A DNA stretch of 64,000 nucleotides, taken from positions 12,320,932-12,384,931 of the forward strand of contig CAIIXF020000012.1 of NCBI GenBank assembly GCA_903813345.2, read 5' to 3'. The notes beneath the pieces are model-generated. The model saw nothing but the letters and a program-made list of their open reading frames with translations. It had not been told where the DNA came from and did no database searches. Positions 1-10,394 of the stretch are shown here, piece by piece; the stretch's first letter is position 1; the number at the start of each line of letters is the position of its first letter. This DNA is from Owenia fusiformis. Taxonomy: Eukaryota > Annelida > Polychaeta > Sabellida > Oweniidae. Made by a program: the position numbers and the translations under genes.

Positions 1-7
1 GTTTTAG

Positions 8-23
8 TAAGGCGACAATGGAG
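8..23 (+). CDS. Possible micro-exon of the receptor-tail gene
   Basis: Sixteen bases lie between an acceptor-like gttttag and a strong donor gtgagt. They end in codon phase 2, which matches the phase needed by the exon at 504-888, so the junction would read R-R-Q-W-R-H-V-L-E. The basic run would suit the cytoplasmic side of a membrane segment encoded upstream of the window. The exon is too short to be certain. Confidence 0.3.
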
Positions 24-369
24 GTGAGTAAATATAAGTAAATCAAAAATAAAATACTTCGAGCATGAGCCAGTTGATTAGGTAGAGAACACAGCGAGTG
101 ACAGATTTTATCTAACACTTGATAGATTTCCTCTTATCCTTACTTTTAATTGTACGAAGAATCACAAATGAGCAAATTGAAATGTATCTGTTAGGTACCA
201 GGATTATTTCCAAATATTTATTGAACTACCTGTAAATAGGCATGAACGTTGCCAAGCTTGCGGCATCAACTGCCCCTGCAAGATTGTAAAGTTATTAGAC
301 GTACGCGTTTGCCCAATAAAACTTCGGAAATGAAGTCCAAATGTACTATTAGACCTCCTTTATCTTTTA

Positions 370-475
370 TTTGCCTCGTTTATTAATATTTGCCTCGCCT
401 ATTTACATTTGCCTCGTCTATTTACATTTGCCTCACTTATTTACATTTGATTCGTCTATTTACATTTGCCTCGTC
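370..475 (+). repeat. 19-bp minisatellite
   Basis: About five imperfect copies of a unit like tttgcctcgtctatttaca lie in the proposed last intron of the receptor-tail gene. Confidence 0.8.
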
Positions 476-503
476 ACTGATACGTTTGCATGTTTAATTC
501 TAG

Positions 504-888
504 ACACGTTCTAGAGGTTCGATATGAAAACGATGTTGAGCTCGAAGTAAAGTATGCTCACATGCACGAGGAACGCCTAAACATACTAACTACACCAACA
601 GATACCTGTCGTGAATCTGGCTCTTCAAAAACCAAAGCCACCGGATATGCTAATGCAGCTAATCTTCATCAGGAATATGAAGATACATTAGTACATCATG
701 AAGAATATACAGATACAGAAGTACGTCATCAAGAACGTTACAATGAAAAACATGGCAAACAAGAATATGCAAACACAGAATGCGACAGACACGAATATGC
801 CAATACAGAGGAGGTATATACCAGACTCGAACCGGAGGGAATGCTTACTCCTAATGAATATGAAACACTTGCAACGCAGCATGTTTAA
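504..888 (+). CDS. 3'-terminal exon of a probable receptor: tyrosine-rich cytoplasmic tail with ITAM-like motif
   Basis: An acceptor (tttaattctag) at 503 opens a frame that runs to the TAA at 886-888, about 128 codons. The peptide is hydrophilic, has no membrane segment, and is rich in Glu, His, Asn and Tyr. It contains repeated EYxxTE-type units (EYEDT, EYTDTE, two EYANTE). Near the C-terminus are VYTRL (Tyr codon 817-819) and EYETL (Tyr codon 859-861), two YxxL motifs ten residues apart. This spacing fits an immunoreceptor tyrosine activation motif, a docking site for SH2 proteins once phosphorylated. Such tails occur on animal phagocytic receptors of the Draper/MEGF10 type and on some Ig receptors. 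The ectodomain lies outside the window, so the receptor class is unknown. The ATG at 490 lies upstream of the splice acceptor and is probably not the real start. Confidence 0.5.
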
Positions 889-1442
889 CATGAATATATA
901 GAGGTTATTTAATGGGAGGTTTTTGATACAGGGTATATCTGAGGAAAATACAATATATCAATCCGAAGGAGCGTAGGGACCGAGGGTTGATATATTGTAT
1001 ATCCTGTTATAAAGTAATGCAGTTGAACTTCGATTTTTTTTAATAGGCGTGACATTAAATGATGAATGCTTTTTTCGAAATCTACTATCAGCTCGTCGCA
1101 AGCAAATCACACAATACCATATATCACTTGCCACAACATACCATACCAAATTGCTCTCCCATACCATGCTATATTGTACCATATAAAACCGTATTCCTCA
1201 CCACACCAAATCGTGTTGTACAGTAGCACACCGATTAAATCACACACAATACCATATCGTACAATACCAACTGCACTACACTGCACCATACCACATCGCA
1301 CCATATCAAAACACAGTACCATATACCACACCATATGATATTGTATGGCGCCATGCCATACTAAATTTATATCGCACCGACCGCATTACACCGCACCATA
1401 CCGCACTATCGTACAATACGGTAATTATTACAACGTTAACAT
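889..1442. repeat. Pyrimidine/A-rich ACCATACC-like simple repeat
   Basis: From about 1112 to 1430 the plus strand is a degenerate 5-10 bp repeat of ccatacca/caccatac type, almost free of plus-strand G. Frames read through it only because of the skewed composition. 889-1090 shows nothing recognisable and no clear poly(A) signal for the upstream gene. Confidence 0.7.
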
Positions 1443-1557
1443 AAACATTCACTCTATTTTAACAATTACTTTTGAAGCTGTCAATATATTCAGAAGAGAA
1501 TGATTCATGAGCATTAAACTCAGATATCTCGATTGGTAGATGCTCTCGATGAATCGA

Positions 1558-1745
1558 AATGTACAAAATCGAGTTATAATCACGCATACAAGTACGAAAT
1601 TGAGTTATTATAATTCTGGCGAAATTGAGTTATAATCACGCATACAAGTACGAAAATGAGTTATTATAACGCATACAAGTACGATATTGAGTTATTATAA
1701 CGCATACAAGTACGAAATTGAGTTATTATAACGCATACAAAACGA
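1558..1745. repeat. 31-bp minisatellite
   Basis: About five copies of a unit containing gcatacaagtacgaaattga followed by gttattataac, varying by small indels. Confidence 0.8.
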
Positions 1746-2665
1746 TATAATCTATAGCTGGGCAGTGTAGCTGGGTTTGATTGATGAACCATTAGAAAGG
1801 ACAAACTGACAATAATATGAATAAAATGCATATTGATTTAAAACTTGATGTTTGTGATTTTGTAAATATGGAACAATATTTCAGTTTGTATCTGGAAATA
1901 TTGGAACGTGTTAGAGGACAGTTTTGTTCCATAAAACAGGTTTTAAAGAAGATAAAAATTGGGAACTCAGACACCATTCGTGAAAAGTCAATGTTAGGCA
2001 CCGCTTTAGATCAAGTAATGTAGTTTATTTGTATATTAAATCCCACTTGGGTAGCAACACAATAGAATTTGCTGTGGTTTATTTTTAAGAATGTATGGTT
2101 TTATCAAAAGGAAAGTGCATTATTTTTCTATTGTTTTTAAAGAATGTACACTTGGCAAGCTATCAAAAACAAGTGAGACATAAATGACCATTGACAGTTT
2201 TTGATGGTTTTCATTCCCTAAAAACAATATACAAAAATACATGTACCCTTCTCTTGTTACTGTGCATTCTTTAGAATAAAACAATTTATCAATTTTTGTT
2301 GCTATCTACATCATTGATCTTATCTTACTTACAAATATTCTGCTGTATTCAAATTCAATGTTCTGGACTGGACAGTCACCTGTAGTGCACTGACAGCTAA
2401 GACTAATTATAGCCCACTCAGTCACTTACATCAACTCACACTCATGAGGTCAATGCAACCAACTCTTTTTGTTGTTACAATTAATTGGCTATATATCAAC
2501 AAATTTTAACCAATAAGAGCCAGGGTCATTGTGAGCCTGGTTGGAGTTTGCAAAATTCACAGTTTGAATAGTCAACACAAAAGAAATAACATTTTCCAGA
2601 TTAGATCATTGACCATTTACCTGCAATATACCATTTACCTGTAATAAGAATGTGTGTGATTTAAG
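1746..2665. other. AT-rich intergenic DNA, nothing firm
   Basis: No splice-bounded coding signal is visible. A 68-codon frame at 1817-2023 begins M-N-K-M-H-I-D-L-K and has an amphipathic look, but it has no recognisable relative and no supporting context. Confidence 0.4.
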
Positions 2666-2764
2666 TAAGATAAAGCATTCGAATTCGATTTGATAAGAAA
2701 TAATAACCTCAGGCCTTCGGCCTTCGGTGTATTATTTCTTATAAAATCTCATTCTTATGCTTTA
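2666..2764. mobile_element. Small foldback MITE
   Basis: The two ends are inverted copies: gataaagcattcgaattcga on the left matches gataaagcataagaatgaga read from the right, continuing into ataagaaataata on both arms. The centre is a GC-rich loop (ggccttcggccttcgg). About 100 bp, non-coding. Confidence 0.7.
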
Positions 2765-3535
2765 TCCAGTACAGAATTTTCTTATCTGTGCAAAATAGAT
2801 GTCACTTCGGATAGTGATCGAGAAACCCTCCCAATCTCAATTACATCGTTCAATGTTCTTTCATTCAACCAAGTTCCATGGGTCTATTAGTATTCCAAAA
2901 AGTCATGATTTTATGGCCATTTTACAAAACATGATGACAATGCCGGTCTTGTTTATGGAGACAAGCTTGAACTCATCGGGTGAAGTTTTCAGACCACAAT
3001 CTCACAGATATCTTGTGCAGCTCCCCTTCCCTCCTAATCTCTTGTTTCAACTTTCCGATGCTTCTCGGGTTGTTAGTGCAGAGATTGAGGAGTTTGGGCT
3101 TTGAATGTTTTTTCACAACCTAGACGTGAACGGAAGATATTTAAGCGATTGGGCGATTGGTCATACGTATAGGTTGGCGTTTCGATTTTATATGCTAGCT
3201 TAAACTCCATATTATCTTTGAAATAGCCACAAAGGTAAAATTCTGGGGTTCAAATTTGGTGATTTTTGGTATGTTTTGCAAGAGACATATAAAACCTTGA
3301 GCCACAGATAAGACACATTTTGACGTACAAATCAAGGTGATTGGGGATAGAGGGGCAAAGTTATGATAGTCGGAAGTGAATGCCAATTAAAATGAAATCC
3401 ATAAAATATTGATAGTTATCTTGTTTCCAATATTGTAGGAAATACACTGTTTAGTTTGATAGTCATATTTTTCACACTTCAGCATATTAATTTGGTTCAG
3501 GTCTGCTGTCACGCCGGGAAATCGTGCTTCCTTAC

Positions 3536-3802
3536 CTTGGTTGCAAAAACGCACTGAACGAACTGGCTTGAGAGATTGTTGAATTAAATTCATCAATACC
3601 ATCAATGGTACTTCACATTCAATTACATGATGCGGTCTTTGTCTTCCCAAAGAAACACAATTGACATATGTTCTGTAAGCAGGGACGATGACTTTTGGAA
3701 TTTGAAGCGGGCTGACTAACATCCGGAGAAAATGAACATGACTTGTGTTCAAATTTTCAGGATCAATGCGTTCGGTTATTGATTGCAAATGAAGAACAGA
3801 CT
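3536..3802 (-). CDS. Orphan internal exon candidate, unknown product
   Basis: On the minus strand an acceptor (atttctttag) precedes base 3802 and a strong donor (CAAG|GTAAGG) follows base 3536. The 267 nt between them are open in one frame. The peptide starts S-V-L-H-L-Q-S-I-T-E-R-I-D and ends S-V-R-F-C-N-Q. It is well mixed in composition and rich in aliphatic residues, as in a folded domain, but I do not recognise it. No partner exons were found within several kb on this strand, so it may be an isolated relic or belong to a gene with long introns. The frame stays open past the donor to 3387. Confidence 0.35.
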
Positions 3803-5064
3803 CTAAAGAAATCTCAAGGACATAGATAATGCAATGCCAAAGACTAATTTAGCTTTCTCAATAGCTATTTGGATTTAGACATATTTTTTAAGATCATCAT
3901 TGATGTTTAACATATGTTCTGTATGATGCAACATATATATATCAATCACCTTGTAGACATTTACAAGCAAAACACTTATGAGCTCTTGTCTTTGGTTAAG
4001 TAGCTGTCACTTTGGCCGTGTGGGCTCACCTTTCGTCGCCACTATGTGACTTATTTTGGGCTTAATTTTTGGGGGGATATCTTGATTATAGTATATCCAT
4101 GCCGTGTCCCGTCGTCTCCACCGAATCGTCCACACGGTGGCGATTTAAGGGTGGGTCCATATGGCCAAGGCTTGACAGCCAAACACTGGGGTTTTTATTT
4201 GTTTTGTTGACTCTTACAATCGTTTCAAATGATTAACATTGAAACTTACATCCAGAAAACTCCCAGAAAAAGCATCACCTAATAAACAACAACATTCAAT
4301 AAATAAACAAATATCAACAAACACTGCAATCACTTGAAATCTTCATTTATCAAGGTATTTCATAAATGAAAAAAAACTAGATTTTCAACGTGTACCTTTT
4401 TCAAATAACAAAATGGCCTCATTTTATAGGTTATTTTATTTTGAAAATCCAGCATCAGTATTTCTTAACAATATACATCTGCCTCAAAATATCTTTATTT
4501 CTCGTCTAAAAGTATCCAAATATTAGCAGTTTACAACCATACAGAACACGAGTATCATCTCGCAACAACTCTCCCTTTAACTTAAATTACATCTGTTTTA
4601 GTGGTTCAATATTTATATAACCCTTATGTATCTAATAGTTATGCAAATTAAAATATGTCCAGTAAAAGAAAATGTTATCTGTCCAATACAAGAAAATATA
4701 TTTCACTTTTTGTGATTTTGTAACATGGGCTCTATGAGGATTCAACCCGAGCTAGAAGTCACATTTTCAAAAAAAAATAAAAAATTTGCAAAGTTGATGA
4801 ACAATTTTCGAAACCATTTTTTAGAAGTACTTTTACATGTAGATTTCAAATATGATCACTTTGACTGAATTTTGAATAATTAATGACGTAAATCAAGATT
4901 ATTTCTATTCGCATCTAGACTATTGTCTACTTTTATTATACGGACAACTTAACTTTTGACATAGCCTAGTTCTATCATAAATAGACCACGTTTTCGAAAA
5001 CTGAAATTCGCAATTGAGAACTGCCACATTTCTAAAGAATGTTCAATCAATAATGATAAATCTG
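3803..5064. other. Intergenic, no gene seen
   Basis: AT-rich DNA with a short GC-richer patch at about 3995-4170 containing imperfect inverted gtcgccac/ggtggcgat segments, possibly a repeat fragment. No open, splice-bounded exon was found. Confidence 0.4.
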
Positions 5065-5072
5065 TATAAAAA
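5065..5072 (+). promoter_or_regulatory. TATA box of SP1
   Basis: TATAAAAA lies about 20-25 bases before the segment gtcagctggtctcaac (from 5085). That segment is conserved at the start of the paralog SP2 (28682) and so marks the likely transcription start. SP2 has no equally clear TATA box. Confidence 0.6.
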
Positions 5073-5084
5073 GTGAAACTTCTT

Positions 5085-7205
5085 GTCAGCTGGTCTCAAC
5101 ATTCGCAGACTACAGCTGAACACAGGTAAGGAACATTTTGGCAATGATCTTTTATATTCATATTTATCAATTTATTTTGAAAATACGAGTATTTAGATTT
5201 GAGAACATTTAACTCTCTCCAGATTTCAGAATGCATACATTTTGCGTTGTTATTAGTCATGCCTCAAATCAAAGTACCAGAGTGACATATTATTATGTCT
5301 GTCAGAGAAAGACATGGGGTAGGGAGTTCGGTATATTCTGAAATAATTTCCAGACAAAAATATATATATATTATATCAACCTATATGTACCTCTCGGAAA
5401 GCTTATTCTGTGGACGTTTATTACAGATTTTTTGTGACATCTTTAAAGAGACGAGGAGAAATATGAGAGTCGCTATTATTGCCTTGATCTGTGTTGCCAT
5501 GGTGGCTGTTGTTACATGCAGACCTAAACGTGGCGATAGAGAAGTAAGTGATCATCTGCACAATTGTACCAACATTTGATTTTTTCTCTCATTACACTGT
5601 TTACATTCCGATCATTTTATTCCAATAATCCCATAATGAACTGTTCAATTCCGTCTCTTTTTAGCGTATTCTTTACGAAAATTTGCGTTGGCAATACAGA
5701 AACGTTTTCTCTTTTTCGCATATCAATTTAAAAAAGGCTATTTACATCTTTGAGGATTACTGCTTTTTTCAATAGAAATACAAAGAATCTGAAGCTTTTC
5801 AAGCTTTTACAACAGCAGGGGTTCAGTTGTGGAAACTGCAATATTCCCTGCCATGAACATGTCAATCCGAGATATGTAAATTATTTGTAAACATTATTGA
5901 TGATGAATAAAAAAAATAAACAAAATAATGGTCATGATTTTCGTATGCCTCGGTCACATTACATCTACGGCAACCGTACGGCGGCCGTAGCTTCGAGAAT
6001 CCAGAGATATATGCAGCATAAAAGATAGGCTTGGGATAAGCAGTACGATGTAGATTTTCTATATCGATTTGGGAAGATACGACCGCCATACGGTTGCCGT
6101 AGATCAAATGTGACTGAAACATTAGCTACAGTATTTTTGGGTTTGTAAGCAGGACAGGTTAGCTGTGACTCCATCGTGTGGTTTTGGCAAAGTGCCAGAG
6201 CACGTACTTTACTAATGAATACCAAAAATTACAATTTATTTATGATCTTCACGCTGTTTAATATCACAAAAAATAAGTCAGCCCATGCAATGGCTAAATA
6301 TAAAACTACGGTACTTGAAGGGAATCTCGCTGGTATGGCTTGGATAAACTGGTTTTAGTGTAGAACATTTAGCTTTAATTTTCTGTTTTAACCATATTGT
6401 TATGTAAATTAGATAAAGTGTATAGAGTGTTTTCATTTCTTCATTGTTGTATTTTTAGGAAATGGTTGGTCTTCTCAGACAACGTCTTAATAAAGGTAAT
6501 TTTAACCATACCATCTCAACTTTCATCGGCCTTCACTCCCAAAATGAGAAATGAAATTTGCCAAACGGTCGCTTTAAAAAAAATTAAAATACTACTAATA
6601 GTATTCAATCGTGTTGTTCGGGACAAAAAATTCCCGGGGTCATAATTTCTGTTGCACACTAAGACTTGGTTACACATTCACGATATTGTTCCCTTAGTGA
6701 TAAAACACTTTACTGTTTTCAGCAACTGTTTAAAGCTCGATCGCACATCGATCAACTATCAAATGCATGGAATATATCATTTATACCAATTCGAGAAGTA
6801 AATTCACTTATTTGTATTTTCCAGCCGACGGCTTTCCAGGCGTTGGGGTTCAAATTGATGACCTCCCGGCTGTAGTACAAGAAAATATGGAGAAAGCAAG
6901 TGAGCAAGCAATTATTGACGAAGTGTTGGAAAATGAGACAGATGGATCCGGAGACATATAATAAATATTGATATTAACTATTACCATGGCAACAAATATT
7001 GCTTAGCAACAGTGGTAACAATTGATGAATTTAGTGACTAAATAGTACACCAGTCTCAAATGAAAACATTACAATAGACTACAGAACTGTCAAATTATTC
7101 GCAATTTACAAATCGTTACTACTGTTCAATACTAACTCTGATCGTACCACTGAATGATAATTTCTTGTTTGATCAACCTTTCGAAATAAATACCTCTTGT
7201 TACAT
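5085..7205 (+). CDS. SP1: small secreted acidic protein (84 aa), paralog of SP2
   Basis: Four exons. The untranslated exon 1 runs from about 5085 to 5125. Exon 2 is 5427-5543 with ATG at 5463, exon 3 is 6459-6495, and exon 4 starts at 6825 with stop TAA at 6959-6961. All junctions have AG/GT and the phases agree (0, then 1), giving 84 residues. Residues 1-19 form a signal peptide (MRVAIIALICVAMVAVVTC), so the protein should enter the secretory pathway. RPKR follows directly, a possible furin-type site. The mature part is short, with a conserved-looking centre (DGFPGVGVQIDD) and an acidic C-terminus ending TDGSGDI. There is no EF-hand, unlike SP2. Exon 1, the signal-peptide exon and the sequence after the stop (ccatggcaaca, tagcaacagtgg) clearly match SP2. 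The 37-nt exon 3 rests on its splice sites and phase alone. Function unknown; a secreted peptide or extracellular-matrix role is possible. Confidence 0.6.
5949..6119. mobile_element. MITE in SP1 intron 2
   Basis: The ends are inverted repeats: gtcacatt.atctacggcaa on the left and, inverted, gtcacatttgatctacggcaa on the right, both continuing into ccgta.ggcgg.cgta. A diverged relative lies at about 37768-38052. Non-coding. Confidence 0.75.
7185..7190 (+). terminator. Poly(A) signal of SP1
   Basis: AATAAA about 225 bases after the stop codon. The 3' UTR before it is alignable with that of SP2. Confidence 0.6.
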
Positions 7206-8140
7206 AAACCCTTACGTTGCTATTTGTTGTGATATCATGACATAATAAGTGGTGGCAGGATACTATGACAACCATGTTGTATGTATATATTTATAAATCT
7301 GACAAGTTCAAAAAGGAAAAAGGCAACGATTTTTAGGATGGAATAATCCTGGAGAGTCAAGTTCTAAAAGTGTAAAACAAACATGCAAAGAGACATTCTT
7401 ATATTTTTTTGTATTTTTATAATCTAACATAGTAAACAAGGCATAAATATATAATACAAAAATACAATCATAAAATACATTAGCAGAATATTAACAGAAT
7501 TAAGATCACATTATATTACTTGCAGTTACATATGTATAAATAACATTTTAGATATAATACATATAATTCTGTTGAGGTATCACAAGTGATATTCCATGAA
7601 GCCTGAGGGGCTAGTGGAATATCATCTTGTGAAAATGTCACAAATTTTCACCGAAAATAGTATTAAATATTTGTTTTATTATTCACTGTTATATTCCTCA
7701 CTCACATTAATGGGATAACAAACTATTGACGTCTAATTAATCATAACAATCCACTCCCGGGGATAAATAATATTGAAATTACACTGGGCTAAGTCCTGAA
7801 TGGTGAATATCATGTCTTATTCCATAATAACATGTTTTCCCTGGGAAATAAACTGGGAATAAATCTGTCGCCCTCGGCAAATATGATATTTTCCTTGGTC
7901 AATATCATATTTTCCCTCGAAATAAAATTCATATTCCATCCCGACCATTAAGTAACCTCGTTATATTCAAAGGAAGTCATGTGAAGTTGCTTGTTACTTT
8001 TAAGTCACATGTACGACATGGACCAATCAGAGAGTGGGGAATGTGACAGTTATATAATAATTTTAGATATTTTCAAGATTTTCTCATTGAGCATGTTTGA
8101 TTGACAAAACTGCACAACACTAAAATACAAGACATTTGCA
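7206..8140. other. Intergenic AT-rich DNA with a decayed repeat
   Basis: No gene. 7600-7960 repeats gatattttcc/aatatcatattttcc in both orientations, which suggests an old foldback element. Confidence 0.4.
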
Positions 8141-8240
8141 AGATGTCACCATCTGCCATGCATGTGTTTCGTACACCAACTACCAAACGCCAAACACTGC
8201 CCACAAAAAAGTTGGAGACTATAACAATATATCGCCACAT
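8141..8240. repeat. Dispersed repeat, family 'GTCACC'
   Basis: A member of a family seen many times here. It joins gcaagatgtcaccatctgcc, a variable middle of caaacac/accaacc type, gttggagactataacaatat, and usually a closing gtcaccac..gtggtgacat palindrome. Other copies are at about 11965-12075, 23219-23350, 45650-45690, 51092-51275, 55925-56072, 58022-58125 and 60745-60880. It is probably a non-autonomous element. Confidence 0.6.
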
Positions 8241-8515
8241 TGGATAAAACCTGTCTGATGGAACAAAATAACAAAATATGTTTACATTGACTTACAAAAT
8301 AACCAAATATGTTTCCATTTACTTACATGTTAACAGACCCTCTCTATATGGAAACACTGTGAACAGGGAACAATGAACAATGTTTTAGGGGAAATTTTGA
8401 AAATTCACCTGTTCACAAGGAACATTGCTACTTGGTTGCACTGTGCATCCCATTGTTTTTCAATAGGTGTGAAATGTAACTGGATTAAGCCAATATCTGA
8501 TTCTAAAAAGCTTTG

Positions 8516-8766
8516 TGTAATATGAATGAGATAAGGATAAGCTAATTACTAAGTAATATGAATGAGATAAGGATAAGCTAATTACTAAGTAATATGAATG
8601 AGATAAGGATAAGCTAATTACTAAGTAATATGAATGAGATAAGGATAAGCTAATTACTAAGTAATATGAATGAGATAAGGATAAGCTAATTACTAAGTAA
8701 TATGAATGAGATAAGGATAAGCTAATTACTAAGTAATATGAATGAGATAAGGATAAGCTAATTATT
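8516..8766. repeat. 36-bp minisatellite, about 7 nearly identical copies
   Basis: The unit begins gtaatatgaatgagataagg and continues ataagctaattactaa. Copies are almost identical, implying recent expansion. No coding role. Confidence 0.95.
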
Positions 8767-8934
8767 AACAGTGGGCAGAATCACTGGTACTACCAAAATA
8801 TTTTTCCTAGCCAGTTGTACTTATCTGGCAATTTGATTTTTGAGTCCAAAAACATGGACACTCTCTATATGGAACTTCTGTCTGAGTTGTTTTGGTCAGT
8901 CCACAGAGTGTTTCCTTGAATGAAAGATTTAATT

Positions 8935-9105
8935 TTTAAGATGTAATCAAACAAAGCTTTGACTAAACAATATCTAGAATAATGAAAGTTTAGATTTAAC
9001 AAAGCTTTGGCTAAACAATATCTAGAATAATGAAAGTTTAGATTTAATTAAACAAAGTTTAATATCTAAACAAAACAATATCTAAAATCACGAAAGCTTT
9101 TTCTA
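8935..9105. repeat. Short tandem repeat, about 50-bp unit
   Basis: Three diverged copies of a unit containing caaagctttgactaaacaat followed by atctagaataatgaaag. Confidence 0.7.
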
Positions 9106-9518
9106 GACAAGGTTAAAATGAAGAAAACTTCCTCTAGGTAATGCTTTAAATGAAATTTTTTTTAAGGCAACGTAGTATAGCAAGCATAATGTCTAAGGAA
9201 TGTTCAAATAAACTAATGACAAGGTTCACAATATAAACATGTATAGAATGATCAATCCCTAACCCCTCTCTATTAATTATCTACCAGAGGGGACAACAAA
9301 AGGTTTCATACAAGATTCAAACGTGAATCCACTCAAGCATATTATGGCTCGACAATTGACTAGTATAAGCTTAACACATTACATTACAATGCAGCTACAA
9401 GCATTTAAATGTGATTACCTACTATGAACATGTAGTATTTACAATTTCTCATCTACATGTACTGATAATTGTTTATCATTATATTAAATATAATGTGTAT
9501 CAGTATATTATATACTAC

Positions 9519-9630
9519 AGGGCGAGCAAAAAAAGGTAACCCAAACAAGTGTTAATAACTCAGTCATCCAGCATGAGATTAAATCATATTTAGGACAATT
9601 GAACCTTGTTTGGGTTACCTTTTTGGCTAA
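9519..9630. mobile_element. Small MITE
   Basis: Inverted ends: gcaaaaaaaggtaacccaaa on the left, and inverted gccaaaaaggtaacccaaac on the right, about 85 bases apart. The 63-codon minus-strand frame over it is incidental. Confidence 0.7.
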
Positions 9631-9876
9631 TCCTGAATATAACGTTATTTTGTTATTCATATAAAAACAGACCTGATACTTTATGAAAAATTCTAGCAAT
9701 GTCCCTGTTATTGGAACATCAGATCTTTAAAAATAATGTCTGATGTTCCGCACATTACCCTGCTTTTGTGAAATTGTAATTTACAGTTTCATACATTTAC
9801 AGAGTTTGGCAACTTTGCAATGATTATAAGTTGAGTAACATAAGTTCATGTCATGGATAACCTCGAAAAAGGATAC

Positions 9877-10048
9877 AGTAAAACCTGTCTAAGTGGAACA
9901 GCTGTGGTACCTCTTAAAAGTGTTCCACTTGGGAGGTGTTCCACTTATAGAGGTTACGTTAACATTAAGCCAGGTGGTCTTGAGACTCTGAAAAGTGTTC
10001 TACTTGTAGAGGTGTTCCACTTTACAGGTTCCAATGTACTATGTGATT
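9877..10048. repeat. Dispersed repeat, family 'CAGTAAAACCTGT'
   Basis: A family with a foldback layout in which cagtaaaacctgtctaa leads into repeated gtgttccactt/aacacctct segments. Copies or fragments also occur at about 15327-15515, 30940-31160, 51850-51940, 53562-53745, 60372-60470 and 61838-62045. Non-coding. Confidence 0.6.
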
Positions 10049-10394
10049 AAGGTAGAGGTGCGTTAATGAGGATGAGGATGTTCAAACAAAATAAATGCAT
10101 TGTTTGATGGACAATAACATATTTAGAACGGAAATAACAGACAAAATGTCACCACCTGCTATTTGCAAGACTAAGACAAGATAATTCGAGAACTACACTT
10201 GTAAATGAAAAATATAGTTTGCCTGTATCTGTGTGTTCCGGTGACTCTAGTAAAATGCTAGTTTCAAAAATTTGGGTTTTCTTAAGAAAAAATATATTCT
10301 TTGGTATAATGCAGGGGTTTCACTAGAATTTCTCACAACAGGCTAAACAAATCAAAACAAAAAGTAACAAGGCATTAACATGACAAAATGTCAC

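Noticed and set aside
1066-1338. 90-codon frame rich in His, Ile, Pro, Tyr, Thr
   Set aside because: Read through a skewed ACCATACC-type simple repeat; the opposite strand is equally open.
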